A stretch of 64,000 nucleotides of DNA from Cristatella mucedo (GCA_009760855.2 WPIO01000047.1:1535001-1599000), one strand, 5' to 3'; shown: positions 58,401 to 62,575, counted from the first letter of the stretch. Program-made: numbers and translations. The notes: generated by a model not told the origin, from the letters alone.

Positions 58401-60552
58401 CGTTTGGCCCCTGTTAGGTTGGCCTGGTCGGCCAAGAGTGTTCAGTATTCGGATGTGCAGTGCTCGTCTGCCGTGGCACATTACTTGTCGGCATTTGTAA
58501 AGCGCCTGGTGATTTAGTTCTCTTGTGGTGCTATTCAAATGTCGCATTGCTATTCATTATTCTTCTGCCACCTCCCTCTCCCTTACTTAAGAGGTGTCTC
58601 CATCACTCATCTCCTTAAGTATGCTAGTTTTGCTCTGCAAGCTGGTGGTCGACAACCTCAAGCAATAGCAATGTCGGCAACGAGAGTGCCCATGCAGCCC
58701 ACTCGGTTGCAGCCAAGCTTGTCTCTTTATTTACATTGAGACAGTTGATATACTCGGTGGACATGCTGTGTGGCAACTTCAGCAAATGGTAAGAATTACT
58801 GCCCATCATGCAAATTTCAAGTAGCACAAGTACCGTCAACGGGCTGCTAGCCTGCTTACCTCTAGCTCAAGATCATGCTGACTCTTTCGAAATCTAGCGA
58901 TCTTTTCATCTAAAGTTGATTGTGTCACCTTCTTCTTGGCAAATTGCAAAGGATCATAGCTGAACCGCACCGTATTATCAACCTGGATTATATGTAAAAA
59001 ATAATGCAGCCAACAATTAGTCAACGTAAAATATCATCATTAGTTACGATGAACAAATGAGCAGATATATTTTCAAAACCTCGGATCAAAAACTCTTAGC
59101 ACAATAATTAGATTAGCTGGCATGACTCAAGCATAGTTTAGAGGTTGCACGCTCAACTCACGTGGACGGCATGACATATTCTTCCTTTCTAGCACAATAT
59201 TCTTTTGGAATGTCGGAACGGTGTGACATACATAAATCTGGCTCACACTCTGCTGACACTTACAGTGCTCGCCCGAAAAAATGTTTGCACCAGCAAGGGC
59301 CCCTTTACTTCTTGAGTTCCGCTGAGTGTGTTCCCGATTAACTGCACAAACTAATTATGGAATACTAGAAAAATGTATTTTCTATTAAATGACATACAAT
59401 AGAGCTCATAAGCTTCGCCCTCTGGCGTATCGTTGACGTTTTAATGGATAACTGGCGGAAATCACCAGGGGGGGGAGTTAACTCCCCGCCCCAAAACTTG
59501 GGTGTCCAGGTTAGCATGACCAGCCTACTACAGCAAATCGAATAGAAACGTTCGGATGCAATTGTGAGCCTTCTGAGTACCACACGGCTAGGCCATTTTG
59601 GGTTCGGAGGCTCTCATCGGTAAGCAGCACTGAACTGGAGATGACCGGATTCTCCAAGCTCTCTGAGTGCCTTTATTCCAATCGAGCGATTGCAAGGAAG
59701 ATCGATATTACAGAAGCAACAGCGAGGTACTGTTTGAAGAAGCTTGAACAGACCGGAACGATGAATCGCCGGATTGGGAGGAGCCGGATTGGCATCGCTT
59801 CACGAAGATGCGGAGATGAGGGTGGCGGCAATTCGTAGCAGGTTTACCAGTTTATTGAAAATTACGAAAGAACTGGAGCTCTCAGGGACTGCTGCCAGCA
59901 AAAGAACGATCAGGGAGAGGCTCAGCGAGCAAGGTGTGCGGTCTCGAGTTGCTAAGAGGAAGTAGCTACTTAGCGTTAAGCACAAGTTTATGAGGCTTGT
60001 TATCACCAATAAATACCGGCACTGGACCCCAGCTGAGTAGAGCAAAGTTCTGCAGACTGACGAATCTAAGTTCACCCTCTTCGCTGCCTCAGCGAGTGTA
60101 GAGACAAAATAAGGAAGCATATCTAGATGTTTGTCTCTAAAAGTGCTAATGGTTGTAACATGCTTCTTTGGCCACGAAGCTAAAGGAACCAAACTGCATC
60201 GTAGTGATGCATCCGTGCATGCAGACAGTCAGGAAAATCTAGACACAAACAGCACATTCATGTGCGTGTCATATTAGGCCCACAAAGAACTAAGGGAAGA
60301 TCATCGTTTGTGGCAAAAAAATGAAGGTCGTTAAGAAAGGCGCATGACAAGAAGACAGTAATTGAACCCAGAAAGTCAACCCGATAATAAGACGACTACC
60401 TCTACGTATGAGCAAATGGTCTCACAACATAGCTGGAGAGCTGTTATGAACAGTCCTACAAGTACACTTACCTGTGCAGTGAACTCAAAATCTTTGTTGA
60501 ATTCCTTAGCTTGGCCTTTCTTGCTGCTTGACTTTATTGTAGGCACGACAGC
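17497..60552 (-). CDS. DDX27: DDX27/Drs1-like ATP-dependent RNA helicase gene, 15 exons seen, 5' end outside window
   Basis: The family unwinds pre-ribosomal RNA in the nucleolus during large-subunit maturation (established for DDX27/Drs1). Fifteen minus-strand exons were joined by hand using GT-AG sites, and phases agree at all 14 junctions. They give about 733 residues: acidic/basic N-terminal region (1-130), Q motif with PTPIQ (156-160), motif I AVTGSGKT (177-184), Ia PTREL (213-217), Ib TPGR (262-265), DEAD (287-290), SAT (318-320), motif V ARGLD and motif [10 protein letters not shown] (465-472), then a lysine/arginine-rich C-terminal tail. Order and content follow vertebrate DDX27 throughout, including the TLDEKI and LTDTS blocks outside the helicase core, which separate it from other DEAD-box families. 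Human DDX27 is about 796 residues by memory, so only the first few dozen residues seem missing, upstream of 60552. Introns total over 40 kb and carry all the repeats. No exon is interrupted, and I see no frameshift or stop. The last exon is the weak point. Confidence 0.95.
17564..17989. other. GC-rich DNA, hairpin at 17821-17848
   Basis: Short frames on both strands, none recognised. May hold a missed DDX27 C-terminal exon. Confidence 0.4.
17821..17848. repeat. 12-bp hairpin with GAGA loop
   Basis: Arms CGAGCGTGCAGC and GCTGCACGCTCG. Lies in GC-rich DNA of DDX27 intron 14 (if exon 15 is right). Confidence 0.9.
17990..18108 (-). mobile_element. L2 tail
   Basis: TAATAATAATAACAATAAC, CCCTCAGAAATCAATCTGTTTC and GCTGTAAAGGAAGCACGATCG. 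Confidence 0.8.
18109..18290 (-). mobile_element. Second L2 3' fragment
   Basis: Immediately follows the previous tail: TCAGAGAGCTTATTCTCTTTC, then 3' UTR (TTAGATGTGACATGCACAGG). Two separate ends in tandem, same orientation. Confidence 0.8.
18291..19504. other. Unassigned intronic DNA
   Basis: Except the LINE B trace at 18785-18832, no feature recognised. Confidence 0.5.
18785..18832 (+). mobile_element. LINE B 3' end fragment
   Basis: AACACCCACATAGCCTTTGTG and TTTGTGGAGTTACTGACG match the LINE B 3' UTR. Confidence 0.55.
19505..19660 (-). mobile_element. Degenerate SINE1
   Basis: TAGCGGCTATTAGTCCCACT then GCAGGATTCGAACTCGCGAC (minus-strand B box) and CACCTTAACCCTTGGGTAAG. Confidence 0.55.
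19769..19777 (+). promoter_or_regulatory. TATA-box-like sequence
   Basis: TATATAAGC within ACGTATATAAGCGCCC, following a GC-rich stretch (CTCGGGGCGGGAGT). No downstream gene other than a Tc1 remnant 300 bp away. Confidence 0.2.
20385..20712 (+). mobile_element. SINE2 inside the Tc1 remnant, split by SINE1
   Basis: 20385-20456 has the tRNA head (TTTGGCCCAGTGGTTAAGG). 20614-20712 has GGCTCGAGCCCCGTGGCG, the L2-like end AATTAAGTTCTCC and ATACAAGTGATTTAT. SINE1 interrupts between A and B boxes. Confidence 0.8.
20457..20613 (-). mobile_element. SINE1 inside SINE2
   Basis: Minus strand: TGATTTAGCAGCCACATTTG, GCACCACTGCTTGCGG, B box in GGATTCGAACC, head ending CTCGGCTATCGTGGCC. Flanked by a possible 5-bp duplication TGTAA. 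Confidence 0.85.
21470..21812 (+). mobile_element. LINE B 3' fragment
   Basis: GGTGGAACTCACTTCCACAA (LWNSLPQ block), GAGCTGCTACCTCCATGC, then the 3' UTR and ATTACATTACATC tail. Confidence 0.75.
21813..22114. other. Unassigned; 20-bp duplication
   Basis: CGGATACTGTTTACGAGAA occurs twice in tandem at 21940-21980. Confidence 0.6.
22115..23345 (-). mobile_element. L2-clade LINE, 1.2 kb, with (GA)n inside its RT frame
   Basis: From the 3' tail (AATAATAATACACTTGATG) through the C-terminal ORF (frame 22305-22763; [15 protein letters not shown]) to RT block [14 protein letters not shown]. The catalytic region reads [10 protein letters not shown] where the better copy has YADDTQLY. The frame is interrupted by stops and by the dinucleotide tract 23200-23263. 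Confidence 0.9.
23200..23263. repeat. (GA)n microsatellite within the L2 RT coding region
   Basis: About 32 units. In the related copy at 47735 the same position reads GCGAGAGGGAGAGTATAAAC, so the tract expanded from native sequence. Confidence 0.95.
23360..23450 (-). mobile_element. L2 tail
   Basis: ATAATATTATTATTC, AAGAACTATGTCTCCTTCTAG, GGAAAGGAGCACC. Directly abuts the larger copy. Confidence 0.65.
24172..24220. repeat. Perfect 23-bp hairpin, 3-nt loop
   Basis: Left arm 24172-24194 starting CCTTTAGTATATGCACC, loop TGT, right arm 24198-24220 its exact reverse complement. Confidence 0.97.
24821..24974. repeat. 76-bp direct duplication
   Basis: Copies 24821-24896 and 24899-24974 start CGTGACATCCAGATCA and differ at about one base; spacer CT. 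Confidence 0.95.
26403..26585 (-). mobile_element. L2 3' fragment
   Basis: (TAA)n, CAGAGAACTCAGTCTCTTTC, TTACATTTGCTGCAAAGGAAG, then 3' UTR with TTAGGGGTGACATGCACAGG. Confidence 0.9.
26586..27452. other. Unassigned DNA in DDX27 intron 14
   Basis: No repeat or exon recognised; the missing RAGPSFE-like exon was sought here without success. Confidence 0.5.
27453..27479. repeat. (GAAA)n microsatellite
   Basis: About six AGAA units, about 50 bp beyond the donor of DDX27 exon 14. Confidence 0.95.
27528..27648 (-). CDS. DDX27: DDX27 exon 14 in window (LTDTS block)
   Basis: 121 nt: two bases, 39 codons, two bases. Only 141 bp from exon 13. Acceptor CTTTTGAGCAG, donor GTAAAA. Starts [13 protein letters not shown] and contains [18 protein letters not shown], the counterpart of FDEELTNTSKKALKQYRA near the human C-terminus. 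An in-frame TGA just before the acceptor supports the chosen start. Confidence 0.88.
27790..27931 (-). CDS. DDX27: DDX27 exon 13 in window
   Basis: 142 nt, 47 codons plus one base. Acceptor CTAATGTTCAG, donor GTGAGC. Encodes [20 protein letters not shown] followed by [11 protein letters not shown], matching human TAEERSQFEILKAQMFAERLAKRNRRAKRARA. Phase 0 joins exon 12 exactly. Confidence 0.93.
28380..28435. repeat. Exact 28-bp tandem duplication
   Basis: Two identical units starting CCACGGGCGGCAGTGGG, 15 bp inside intron 12 of DDX27. Confidence 0.95.
28450..28793 (-). CDS. DDX27: DDX27 exon 12 in window (C-terminal coiled-coil region)
   Basis: 344 nt: two bases and 114 codons. Acceptor TTCCTGTAG, donor GTAAGC. 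Starts [16 protein letters not shown] and runs through a charged helix ([21 protein letters not shown]) and the [14 protein letters not shown] block, human SWFQTKEERKKEK. Between them sits a Gly/Ala/Ser-rich insertion ([15 protein letters not shown]) longer than I recall in vertebrates. GC content is high. Ends KKVLT, which joins AEDRALFE of exon 13. Confidence 0.95.
29014..29351 (+). mobile_element. SINE1, split by an inverted SINE1
   Basis: Head and core at 29014-29130: A-box region GATGGCACACTGGGTAAGG, perfect B box GGTTCGATTCC, core GCAAGCGGTGGTGATAGCCG. The 3' end resumes at 29303-29351 (AGGCTCTTCTGTCGC, AAGAGGCTGTTTAATCAGCT), followed by (AATT)n. Confidence 0.9.
29131..29302 (-). mobile_element. 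SINE1, full length, nested in antisense
   Basis: From CTAGCTGATTAAACAGCC to CCATCACGGCT. Almost identical to the host copy, including the shared ACCTCGGTCCCGAGGTCGTG, so both are young members of one subfamily. Confidence 0.92.
29353..29384. repeat. (AATT)n tract
   Basis: About seven units after the SINE1 3' end; probably its tail. Confidence 0.85.
29385..30329. other. DDX27 intron 11, unassigned
   Basis: AT-rich, no feature recognised. Confidence 0.5.
30330..30450 (-). mobile_element. LINE B 3' end
   Basis: CTGTAACTCCACAAAGCCTC, TATAAAGCCTACAAAGCC and CCAACAGACTTCATTTCACG on the plus strand. Confidence 0.6.
30451..33149. other. DDX27 intron 11, unassigned
   Basis: Possible ancient element around 30470-31250 (runs of open frame such as 31052-31249) but no family recognised. 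A 10-residue match to the L2 RT (GRVSLLILV) at 31840 is too short to call. Confidence 0.4.
33150..33315 (-). mobile_element. L2 3' fragment
   Basis: TAATAATATTAATACATTTG, CAGAGAACTCAATCTCTTTC and TTAGATGTGACATGCATACGG. Confidence 0.85.
33330..33500 (-). mobile_element. SINE1, full length
   Basis: ACTGATTTAACAGCCTCATT, GGCTATCACCCCCTTGCAG, B box GGATTCGAACC, CCTTACCTCTTAGGCTACC. AT-rich 3' tail at its left edge. Confidence 0.9.
33501..34120. other. DDX27 intron 11, unassigned
   Basis: Contains CTAAACCCTAAATC-like text at 33750, too irregular to be telomeric repeat. Confidence 0.5.
34121..34215 (-). CDS. DDX27: DDX27 exon 11 in window
   Basis: 95 nt: one base, 31 codons, one base. Acceptor GCTGTTTTGCAG, donor GTAAGG. 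Encodes [20 protein letters not shown] and PVKSRVVPL, matching human SVSLVGEDERKMLKEIVKAA and PVKARILP. End of the helicase C domain. Confidence 0.96.
34700..35590 (+). mobile_element. L2-clade LINE, RT to C-terminus
   Basis: TTCAGAGCATTGATGGCAAT, then AGTCCACTTCTTTTCACAATG and the C-terminal blocks up to ACTCACTTTTAGGTCCC. The 3' UTR and tail are missing. All frames broken. In DDX27 intron 10/11 region. Confidence 0.8.
35591..36290. other. DDX27 intron 10, unassigned
   Basis: No feature recognised. Confidence 0.5.
36291..36472 (-). CDS. DDX27: DDX27 exon 10 in window (motifs V and VI)
   Basis: 182 nt, 60 codons plus two bases. Acceptor GTCTCTGCAG, donor GTGAGG. Starts [17 protein letters not shown] and carries motif V ([11 protein letters not shown]) and motif VI ([11 protein letters not shown]) with the arginine finger. 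[19 protein letters not shown] is nearly identical to vertebrate DDX27. Confidence 0.98.
36473..37083. other. DDX27 intron 9
   Basis: 611 bp with degenerate ACAGACAGACAAAC-type text at 36800-36870. No element recognised. Confidence 0.6.
37084..37220 (-). CDS. DDX27: DDX27 exon 9 in window (motif IV)
   Basis: 137 nt: two bases and 45 codons. Acceptor TTCCTTTGAAG, donor GTCCGT (a less usual +3 C). Encodes MIFIQTK (motif IV region), [26 protein letters not shown], starting the second RecA-like domain. Confidence 0.96.
37378..37448. repeat. (AC)n microsatellite with CGCA start
   Basis: ACGC units run into about 25 AC units. Confidence 0.97.
37449..37971. other. DDX27 intron 8, unassigned part
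   Basis: No feature recognised beyond the (AC)n upstream. Confidence 0.6.
37972..38213 (-). CDS. DDX27: DDX27 exon 8 in window (motif III SAT)
   Basis: 242 nt, 80 complete codons. Acceptor TTTTTCAG, donor GTATGT. It continues DEADR with [14 protein letters not shown], then LFSAT (motif III, coupling ATP hydrolysis to unwinding), and ends [20 protein letters not shown]. This last block is diagnostic of DDX27 (human RPNREGDREAIVA). Confidence 0.97.
38287..38453 (+). mobile_element. SINE1, full length
   Basis: TAATGGCACACTAGGTAAGG, TCGTGGGTTTGAATCATGC, GGTGGTGACAGCCGTAAAGG, AAGAGGCTGTTAAATCAGCT. It lies about 75 bp upstream of the DDX27 exon 8 acceptor. Confidence 0.92.
38461..38611. repeat. 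Diverged tandem duplication, about 65-bp units
   Basis: 38461-38525 and 38545-38611 share TTGCAACT(A/G)AACTTCTTG, GGCAAATAGAA and ACCCAAGCA. The first unit holds a CRE-like TGACGTCA. Confidence 0.75.
38692..38885 (+). mobile_element. L2 3' end
   Basis: ACCCCTAACCATGTTG, AGCGCCTAGAAAGAGATTAAG, GAGGGCGCTTTATCAAGTAC and (ATT)n. Hairpin fully paired. Confidence 0.92.
38886..40192. other. DDX27 intron 7, unassigned part
   Basis: No coding or repeat similarity recognised. Confidence 0.5.
40193..40245 (-). mobile_element. SINE2 or L2 tail fragment
   Basis: TTATATAGTACACTAAGAGAA then ATCTCTATCTAGGTGCC. Abuts the SINE1 copy that follows. Confidence 0.55.
40246..40410 (+). mobile_element. SINE1, diverged
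   Basis: AGTTAGGTGCTTGCTCTTCACGACC, TCGTGGGTTCAAGTCCTGCAG, TGGTGATAGCTATAAAG, GGGGCTGCTAAATCAGCT. The core carries extra GGT repeats. Confidence 0.85.
40575..40690 (+). mobile_element. L2 ORF fragment
   Basis: GGAGCAAAACTCTGCAGCTAAG, CTTATCTGCCGCAAAGATCGC: the LVQNSAARL block only. Confidence 0.6.
40691..42872. other. DDX27 intron 7, unassigned part
   Basis: Single-copy-looking DNA; frames of 70-112 codons without similarity. Confidence 0.5.
42873..43023 (-). CDS. DDX27: DDX27 exon 7 in window (TPGR and DEAD motifs)
   Basis: 151 nt: two bases, 49 codons, two bases. Separated from exon 6 by a 146-bp intron. Encodes [17 protein letters not shown], motif Ib TPGR, and motif II VLDEAD, whose Asp and Glu coordinate Mg-ATP. 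The donor GTATGG follows the first two bases of the next Arg codon. Confidence 0.97.
43170..43346 (-). CDS. DDX27: DDX27 exon 6 in window (motif I Lys, motif Ia)
   Basis: 177 nt: two bases, 58 codons, one base. Acceptor AACGTTGCAG, donor GTGAGC. It starts with the GKT of the P-loop, followed by [15 protein letters not shown] and motif Ia ([10 protein letters not shown]), ending EITLAAG. Spliced after exon 5 it restores AVTGSGKT. Confidence 0.97.
43347..44384. other. DDX27 intron 5
   Basis: Short (CA)n-like stretch at 44208-44260. The 233-codon plus frame 42994-43695 is a shadow spanning exons 6 and 7. Confidence 0.6.
44385..44592 (-). CDS. DDX27: DDX27 exon 5 in window (Q motif, start of motif I)
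   Basis: 208 nt, 69 codons plus one base. Acceptor GACTGCAG, donor GTAAAC. It contains the family-typical [16 protein letters not shown], the Q motif FEKPTPIQ that contacts adenine, and CACAVTGS. The exon ends inside the Walker A loop: the intron splits the Gly codon just before the catalytic Lys. Confidence 0.97.
44593..45088. other. DDX27 intron 4, proximal part
   Basis: No feature recognised. Confidence 0.5.
45089..45260 (-). mobile_element. SINE1, full length
   Basis: CTAGCTGCTTAAACAGCCTC, GGCTATCACCACCGCTTGCAG, B box GGAATCGAACC, CCATCACGGCT. Same subfamily as the palindromic pair at 29 kb. Confidence 0.93.
45475..45768 (+). mobile_element. L2 3' end
   Basis: AGAAACGCACCTATTTATCACAG (end of ORF), 3' UTR, AGCCTAGAAAGAGATTGAG, GAGGGCGCTTTATC, (ATT)n. 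Confidence 0.9.
45769..46595. other. DDX27 intron 4, unassigned part
   Basis: No feature recognised. Confidence 0.5.
46596..48050 (-). mobile_element. L2-clade LINE, longest and best-preserved copy
   Basis: About 1.45 kb. From the 5' side: [18 protein letters not shown] with [13 protein letters not shown] (RT block with the first catalytic Asp), [21 protein letters not shown], one in-frame TAA at about 47808, [30 protein letters not shown] (catalytic YADD), [15 protein letters not shown], and the C-terminal domain with [16 protein letters not shown]. The open frame is 46830-47774. Then 3' UTR, complete tail hairpin and (TAA)n. 5' truncated near 48050, so endonuclease is absent. Antisense-oriented blocks read in the same direction as DDX27, inside its intron 4. 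Confidence 0.95.
48051..50754. other. DDX27 intron 4, unassigned part
   Basis: Only the 167-codon minus frame at 49238-49741 stands out; otherwise nothing recognised. Confidence 0.5.
49238..49741 (-). CDS. Unrecognised 167-codon open frame
   Basis: Runs from ATG to stop in DDX27 intron 4. Composition looks protein-like ([21 protein letters not shown], several Cys and Trp, a basic segment near the end). I recognise no domain, there is no signal peptide or splice context I trust, and a frame this long is expected by chance about once or twice in 64 kb. Could be a fragment of an old element. Confidence 0.15.
   Translation of the reverse strand: MRYGSGLLNESGVIYRSSSASFVRHSSFYYDVTLYSGIFNCTGFSIGLLWQYPAGCWTYNANTFAQWLSQDFHLEARPANLYVDGSTRKIVILVVLNPKLRKKIIAQNHSIYSTRTRWLLIKVKLIRHNFVIGDGLGRGRSNRGRPKSLPRCVLKKCPTAPCSDLFP
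50755..51245 (+). mobile_element. L2-clade LINE, internally deleted
   Basis: 50772-50835 corresponds to [11 protein letters not shown]-to-AAFD of the RT. It then joins GTTCAAAACTCAGCAGC of the C-terminal domain and continues to the tail at 51160-51245. Confidence 0.75.
51438..51493 (-). CDS. DDX27: DDX27 exon 4 in window (basic micro-exon)
   Basis: Only 56 nt: two bases plus 18 codons, ending in phase 0. Acceptor GACTTCTTTAG, donor GTATCT. It encodes [18 protein letters not shown], equivalent to the human DTLKVKDRKKKKKKGQ block and probably a nuclear/nucleolar localisation signal (inference). The phase fits exon 3 and exon 5 exactly. A G-rich tandem array begins about 105 bp upstream of its acceptor. 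Confidence 0.88.
51598..51775. repeat. G-rich tandem array, quadruplex-prone
   Basis: About seven imperfect units around GGGCAGCACCC(A/G)TCGGGG, with G runs of 4-10. Gives false open frames on both strands. It starts 105 bp upstream (gene sense) of the DDX27 exon 4 acceptor. Confidence 0.9.
51862..53903 (-). mobile_element. L2-clade LINE split by a second L2
   Basis: 51862-53047 covers tail, C-terminal ORF (frames 52106-52491) and RT ([23 protein letters not shown] in place of YADD). It resumes at 53746-53903 with CCTCGGATGGTCTTTGTCC, matching the next upstream part of the copy at 47.8 kb. Frames broken. Confidence 0.88.
53048..53745 (+). mobile_element. L2-clade LINE inserted in antisense L2
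   Basis: Starts CTAAATTGGTCCATGATCTG (the KLVHAFVTS block), runs through the C-terminal ORF with stops and a small CAGTTGCCACATC duplication, to the hairpin GCGCCTGGAAAGAG/GAGGGCGCTTTATCC and TATTAC-type tail. Confidence 0.88.
53904..54619. other. DDX27 intron 3, unassigned part
   Basis: May contain more of the endonuclease LINE; no motif visible. Confidence 0.5.
54620..55560 (+). mobile_element. LINE endonuclease region joined to an L2 tail
   Basis: 54830-54950 encodes WNVRSWCNK and [13 protein letters not shown], the start of an APE endonuclease domain (compare NIRSLRNK in LINEs). 54995-55030 gives GGGVA, and 55198-55230 gives [10 protein letters not shown], the GDFNIHLD motif with Asp to Thr. 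The RT is absent: sequence passes to the L2 tail at 55466-55560 (GTAAAGTGCCTATTGAGAG). The only endonuclease remnant in the window. Confidence 0.7.
55351..55462. repeat. 56-bp tandem duplication
   Basis: Units 55351-55406 and 55407-55462 start TGCACCATCTTGACCC and differ at about one base. Inside the endonuclease remnant. Confidence 0.95.
55740..56525 (+). mobile_element. Diverged L2-type LINE, separate subfamily
   Basis: Frame 55805-56173 encodes [65 protein letters not shown]. Related to but clearly distinct from the main L2 set. The 3' UTR differs and ends near TTTTAAAACGCCAGG. Confidence 0.8.
56540..56648 (+). mobile_element. SINE2 3' half
   Basis: CGTGGGCTTGAGCTCTTCGGC, ATATGTAAACCACCTAGGA, GATTAAGTTCTCTTTGGGC, ATACAAATACATTA. 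Head missing. Confidence 0.7.
56811..56906. repeat. 48-bp tandem duplication
   Basis: Units 56811-56858 and 56859-56906 start CTCAATACCATTAATC and are identical by eye. Confidence 0.95.
56907..57327. other. DDX27 intron 3, unassigned part
   Basis: AT-rich, no feature recognised. Confidence 0.5.
57328..57405 (-). mobile_element. L2 tail
   Basis: TAATAATAATACACTTGATAA, GGAGAACTCAATCTCTTCC, CACTTTACATTTGCTGCAAC. Confidence 0.88.
57592..57667 (-). CDS. DDX27: DDX27 exon 3 in window (acidic segment)
   Basis: 76 nt, 25 codons plus one base. Acceptor CCTATTACAG, donor GTACTC. It encodes an acidic stretch ([13 protein letters not shown]) at the place of the acidic linker of DDX27. Sequence similarity alone is weak. 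The call rests on position, on flanking splice sites, and on its trailing G completing an Asp codon with exon 4. Confidence 0.7.
57832..57975 (-). mobile_element. SINE2, near full length
   Basis: TACATAGCGCCCCAAGAG, ACTTAATCTCTATTCAGGCGC, GGGCTCGAGCCCACGACC, CACCTTAACCGCTAGACCAAA. The best copy for reading the whole element. Confidence 0.85.
57976..58859. other. DDX27 intron 2
   Basis: Apart from the tail fragment at 58490-58555 nothing recognised. Confidence 0.5.
58490..58555 (+). mobile_element. SINE2/L2 tail fragment
   Basis: TTGTAAAGCGCCTGGTGAT, TAGTTCTCTTGTGGTGC, ATTCAAATG. Confidence 0.6.
58860..58982 (-). CDS. DDX27: DDX27 exon 2 in window (TLDEKI block)
   Basis: 123 nt, 41 residues, phase 0 at both ends. 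Acceptor ATAATCCAG, donor GTAAGC. The encoded [19 protein letters not shown] matches the DDX27-specific block KKKRAATTLDEKIEKVRK of vertebrates, upstream of the helicase core. This is one of the strongest family identifiers outside the core. Confidence 0.93.
58983..59640. other. DDX27 intron 1, unassigned part
   Basis: May include the lost left terminal inverted repeat of the Tc1 remnant; none could be paired by eye. Confidence 0.5.
59641..60200 (+). pseudogene. Tc1-like transposase remnant
   Basis: 59680-59800 encodes a Tc1 DNA-binding segment ([30 protein letters not shown]). A frameshift near 59815 moves to [15 protein letters not shown], then [19 protein letters not shown], stop, YRHWTPAE, stop, and TDESKFTLF, the block with the first DDE Asp. 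Stops after RKRK and PAE and loss of the second half show it is dead. Lies in DDX27 intron 1. Confidence 0.8.
60472..60552 (-). CDS. DDX27: DDX27 exon 1 in window (N-terminal region)
   Basis: 81 nt, phase 0 at both ends, 27 residues. Acceptor is TTTATTTAG, donor is GTAAGT after GCACAG. It encodes [12 protein letters not shown], the counterpart of the human segment around DFNPDFVFTEKEG. There is no start codon, so at least one earlier exon with the initiator methionine lies beyond it; none is convincing up to 64000. Confidence 0.85.
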
Positions 60553-60769
60553 CTAAATAAAAGCAGATTGCATGGATAATAATAAGCAACAGAGTAACAA
60601 AACGAATATGCTGGACAAAAAACTGGCAGCTTCTATTACAGGAGTGCACGTGCAACTTCCAGTAGACAAGCTTTTTAGATCGGTCAACAGTACAAATGTA
60701 TACACTATTACAATTCTCAAGCCTCTAAATTCGATCATCCATAATCCAAACTTGCATGAGTTCAGAAGA

Positions 60770-61503
60770 CTTAATAGCTTAGCAAAGTTAAGATATAACA
60801 CCCTGACGTTGTACAAGCTCAGCTTCAGAGCATTGATGAAAACAGACAAGTCATCTGAGGTGCCATTAAAGTACATGGTAGCCTAATGCTCCGTGCTTGG
60901 TCTACTACTGTTCACAATTTATACTCTTCCTCTTGCCGATGTAATCGCCAATCGTACAATCTAGGCTTTCCTTTCTATGTAGATGACACACACAGCTGTA
61001 CTTGTGCCTCCCAGCATATATTACTATCTCAACTTCTCTTGCTATATGTACTGCTGACATCTTCACTTGGATTGCAGCAAGCTTTTATCAAATTAAATGA
61101 CGATAAAACCAACTTACTGGTAATGAGCAAACCTAGTGTTACTCAGAAATTGGAACACCTAACCCTCATAATCTGCTCTGGCAGCACATCTCCCAAAGCC
61201 TGGAGCTCACTCACGACTTGTGTCACGACATCCCCTGACTTGACCACATTTAAAAAGAAATTAAAAACGCATCTATTAATGACAGCATTTAGTGGGTCCC
61301 TGTGATTCGTCCTTTATGTGCTTGTGCATGCTGACACTGTGGCATGCTGACCCTGTGCATGTAACCCATAACCGTGTTGTTTGTCGGGCATGATACCACT
61401 CACCATTCGGCCGTGTTTCTTTTGCAGCGAATGTAAAGCGCCTAGAAAGAGGTTGGGTTCTCTGAGGGCACTTTATTAAGTGTATTACTATTCTTATTAT
61501 CTC
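60770..61503 (+). mobile_element. L2-clade LINE, internally deleted
   Basis: RT part (TTCAGAGCATTGATG, GTGCTTGGTCTACTACTG, LNDDKTNLLVMSKPSVTQKL) joins at about 61192 directly to [19 protein letters not shown] of the C-terminus. Then 3' UTR, hairpin and TATTACTATTC tail. Confidence 0.85.
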
Positions 61504-61534
61504 CTTTAACATCTGCACGATATCTGGGTATCCT

Positions 61535-62280
61535 GCTGTAAAAAGACCTTCCACTAGACGATCACAGCTCTTCAGTCAAATCTGCCAACTTTCAGACACG
61601 GTGCAAAAATTGGGGCCTGTTTAAATAGGAATACCACAACCAAGTTGGTCTATGCATTTGTGACACCCTCTCGTGACTTTTGCAACTCACTTTTTGCAGG
61701 TCCTCCAGCTTGTGCAATACGGCACCCACAGTTGGTGCAAAAATCTGCAGCTAGGCTTATCTGTCGTGAGTGTCGTACGTGCCATATTACACGATCTCTC
61801 ACCGAACTTCACGAACTCCTTATTCAGCATCGAATCGACCTCAAGGTGTTGTCACTCACTTTTAGGTCCGTGCACTTTCTTGCCGTAGATTACCATGTGA
61901 ATTACTTACTCCTATTTAAAATACTTACCCCTCCTCTGACTAGGGTTGTGAGCTTTGCCTCTAATCAGTCTATGATCCTTTTTTGGAGAGTGTGCCTTCA
62001 GTTACTAAGCTCCCAAAGCCTGGAACTTTCGACCGACTGACACCAATGACACCTCCTGACTTGACGACACTTGAAACACAAACCTGATCCTTCCAGCATT
62101 TTCTCCGTCCTTGTGAATTGACCTTTATGTGCTTAAGCTTGCTGCCATTGTGCATGCTACTATCACTATACAGTTGACATGCTTCCTTTCTAGCCTACGA
62201 TCAAGTGCCTAGAGATGTAGTTCTTTAAGGGTGTTATAACAATTTACCATCAGTATCCTATTATCATTATTATTAAGAAT
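61535..62280 (+). mobile_element. L2-clade LINE C-terminal half
   Basis: AGACCTTCCACTAGACGATCAC, YAFVTPSRDFCNSLFAGPPAC, then decayed ORF, 3' UTR and weak tail (AGTGCCTAGAGATG, ATTATCATTATTATT). Confidence 0.8.
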
Positions 62281-62401
62281 TTTTTGTAAGGCTGAAGGAT
62301 GTGCATGCTACAACAGGGAAAAAACAGAATAAGCCACACGTGCACAGCTGGAAGTTGCAGCCTGAGATTCGAAGAATGAGGAGTAAAGGAAAGGTGCATT
62401 T

Positions 62402-62575
62402 CGGCTGATTCAACTGCCTGATTTGTACAGCGGCCGAAGAGCCTTAGCAGCATCACTGCCCCTCCCGATGCTTGCACTGGCAAATACCGAATTGCTTGCT
62501 GAAGGACTCAAACCCACGAGCTATGGCAGTCAAGTGTGATATCCTTACCCGGGGACTAAAACCTGATGAGTAGGT
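62402..62575 (-). mobile_element. Degenerate SINE1
   Basis: GCTGATTCAACTGCCTGATTTG, CGGCCGAAGAGCCTTAG, GAAGGACTCAAACCCACGAGC. Confidence 0.6.
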
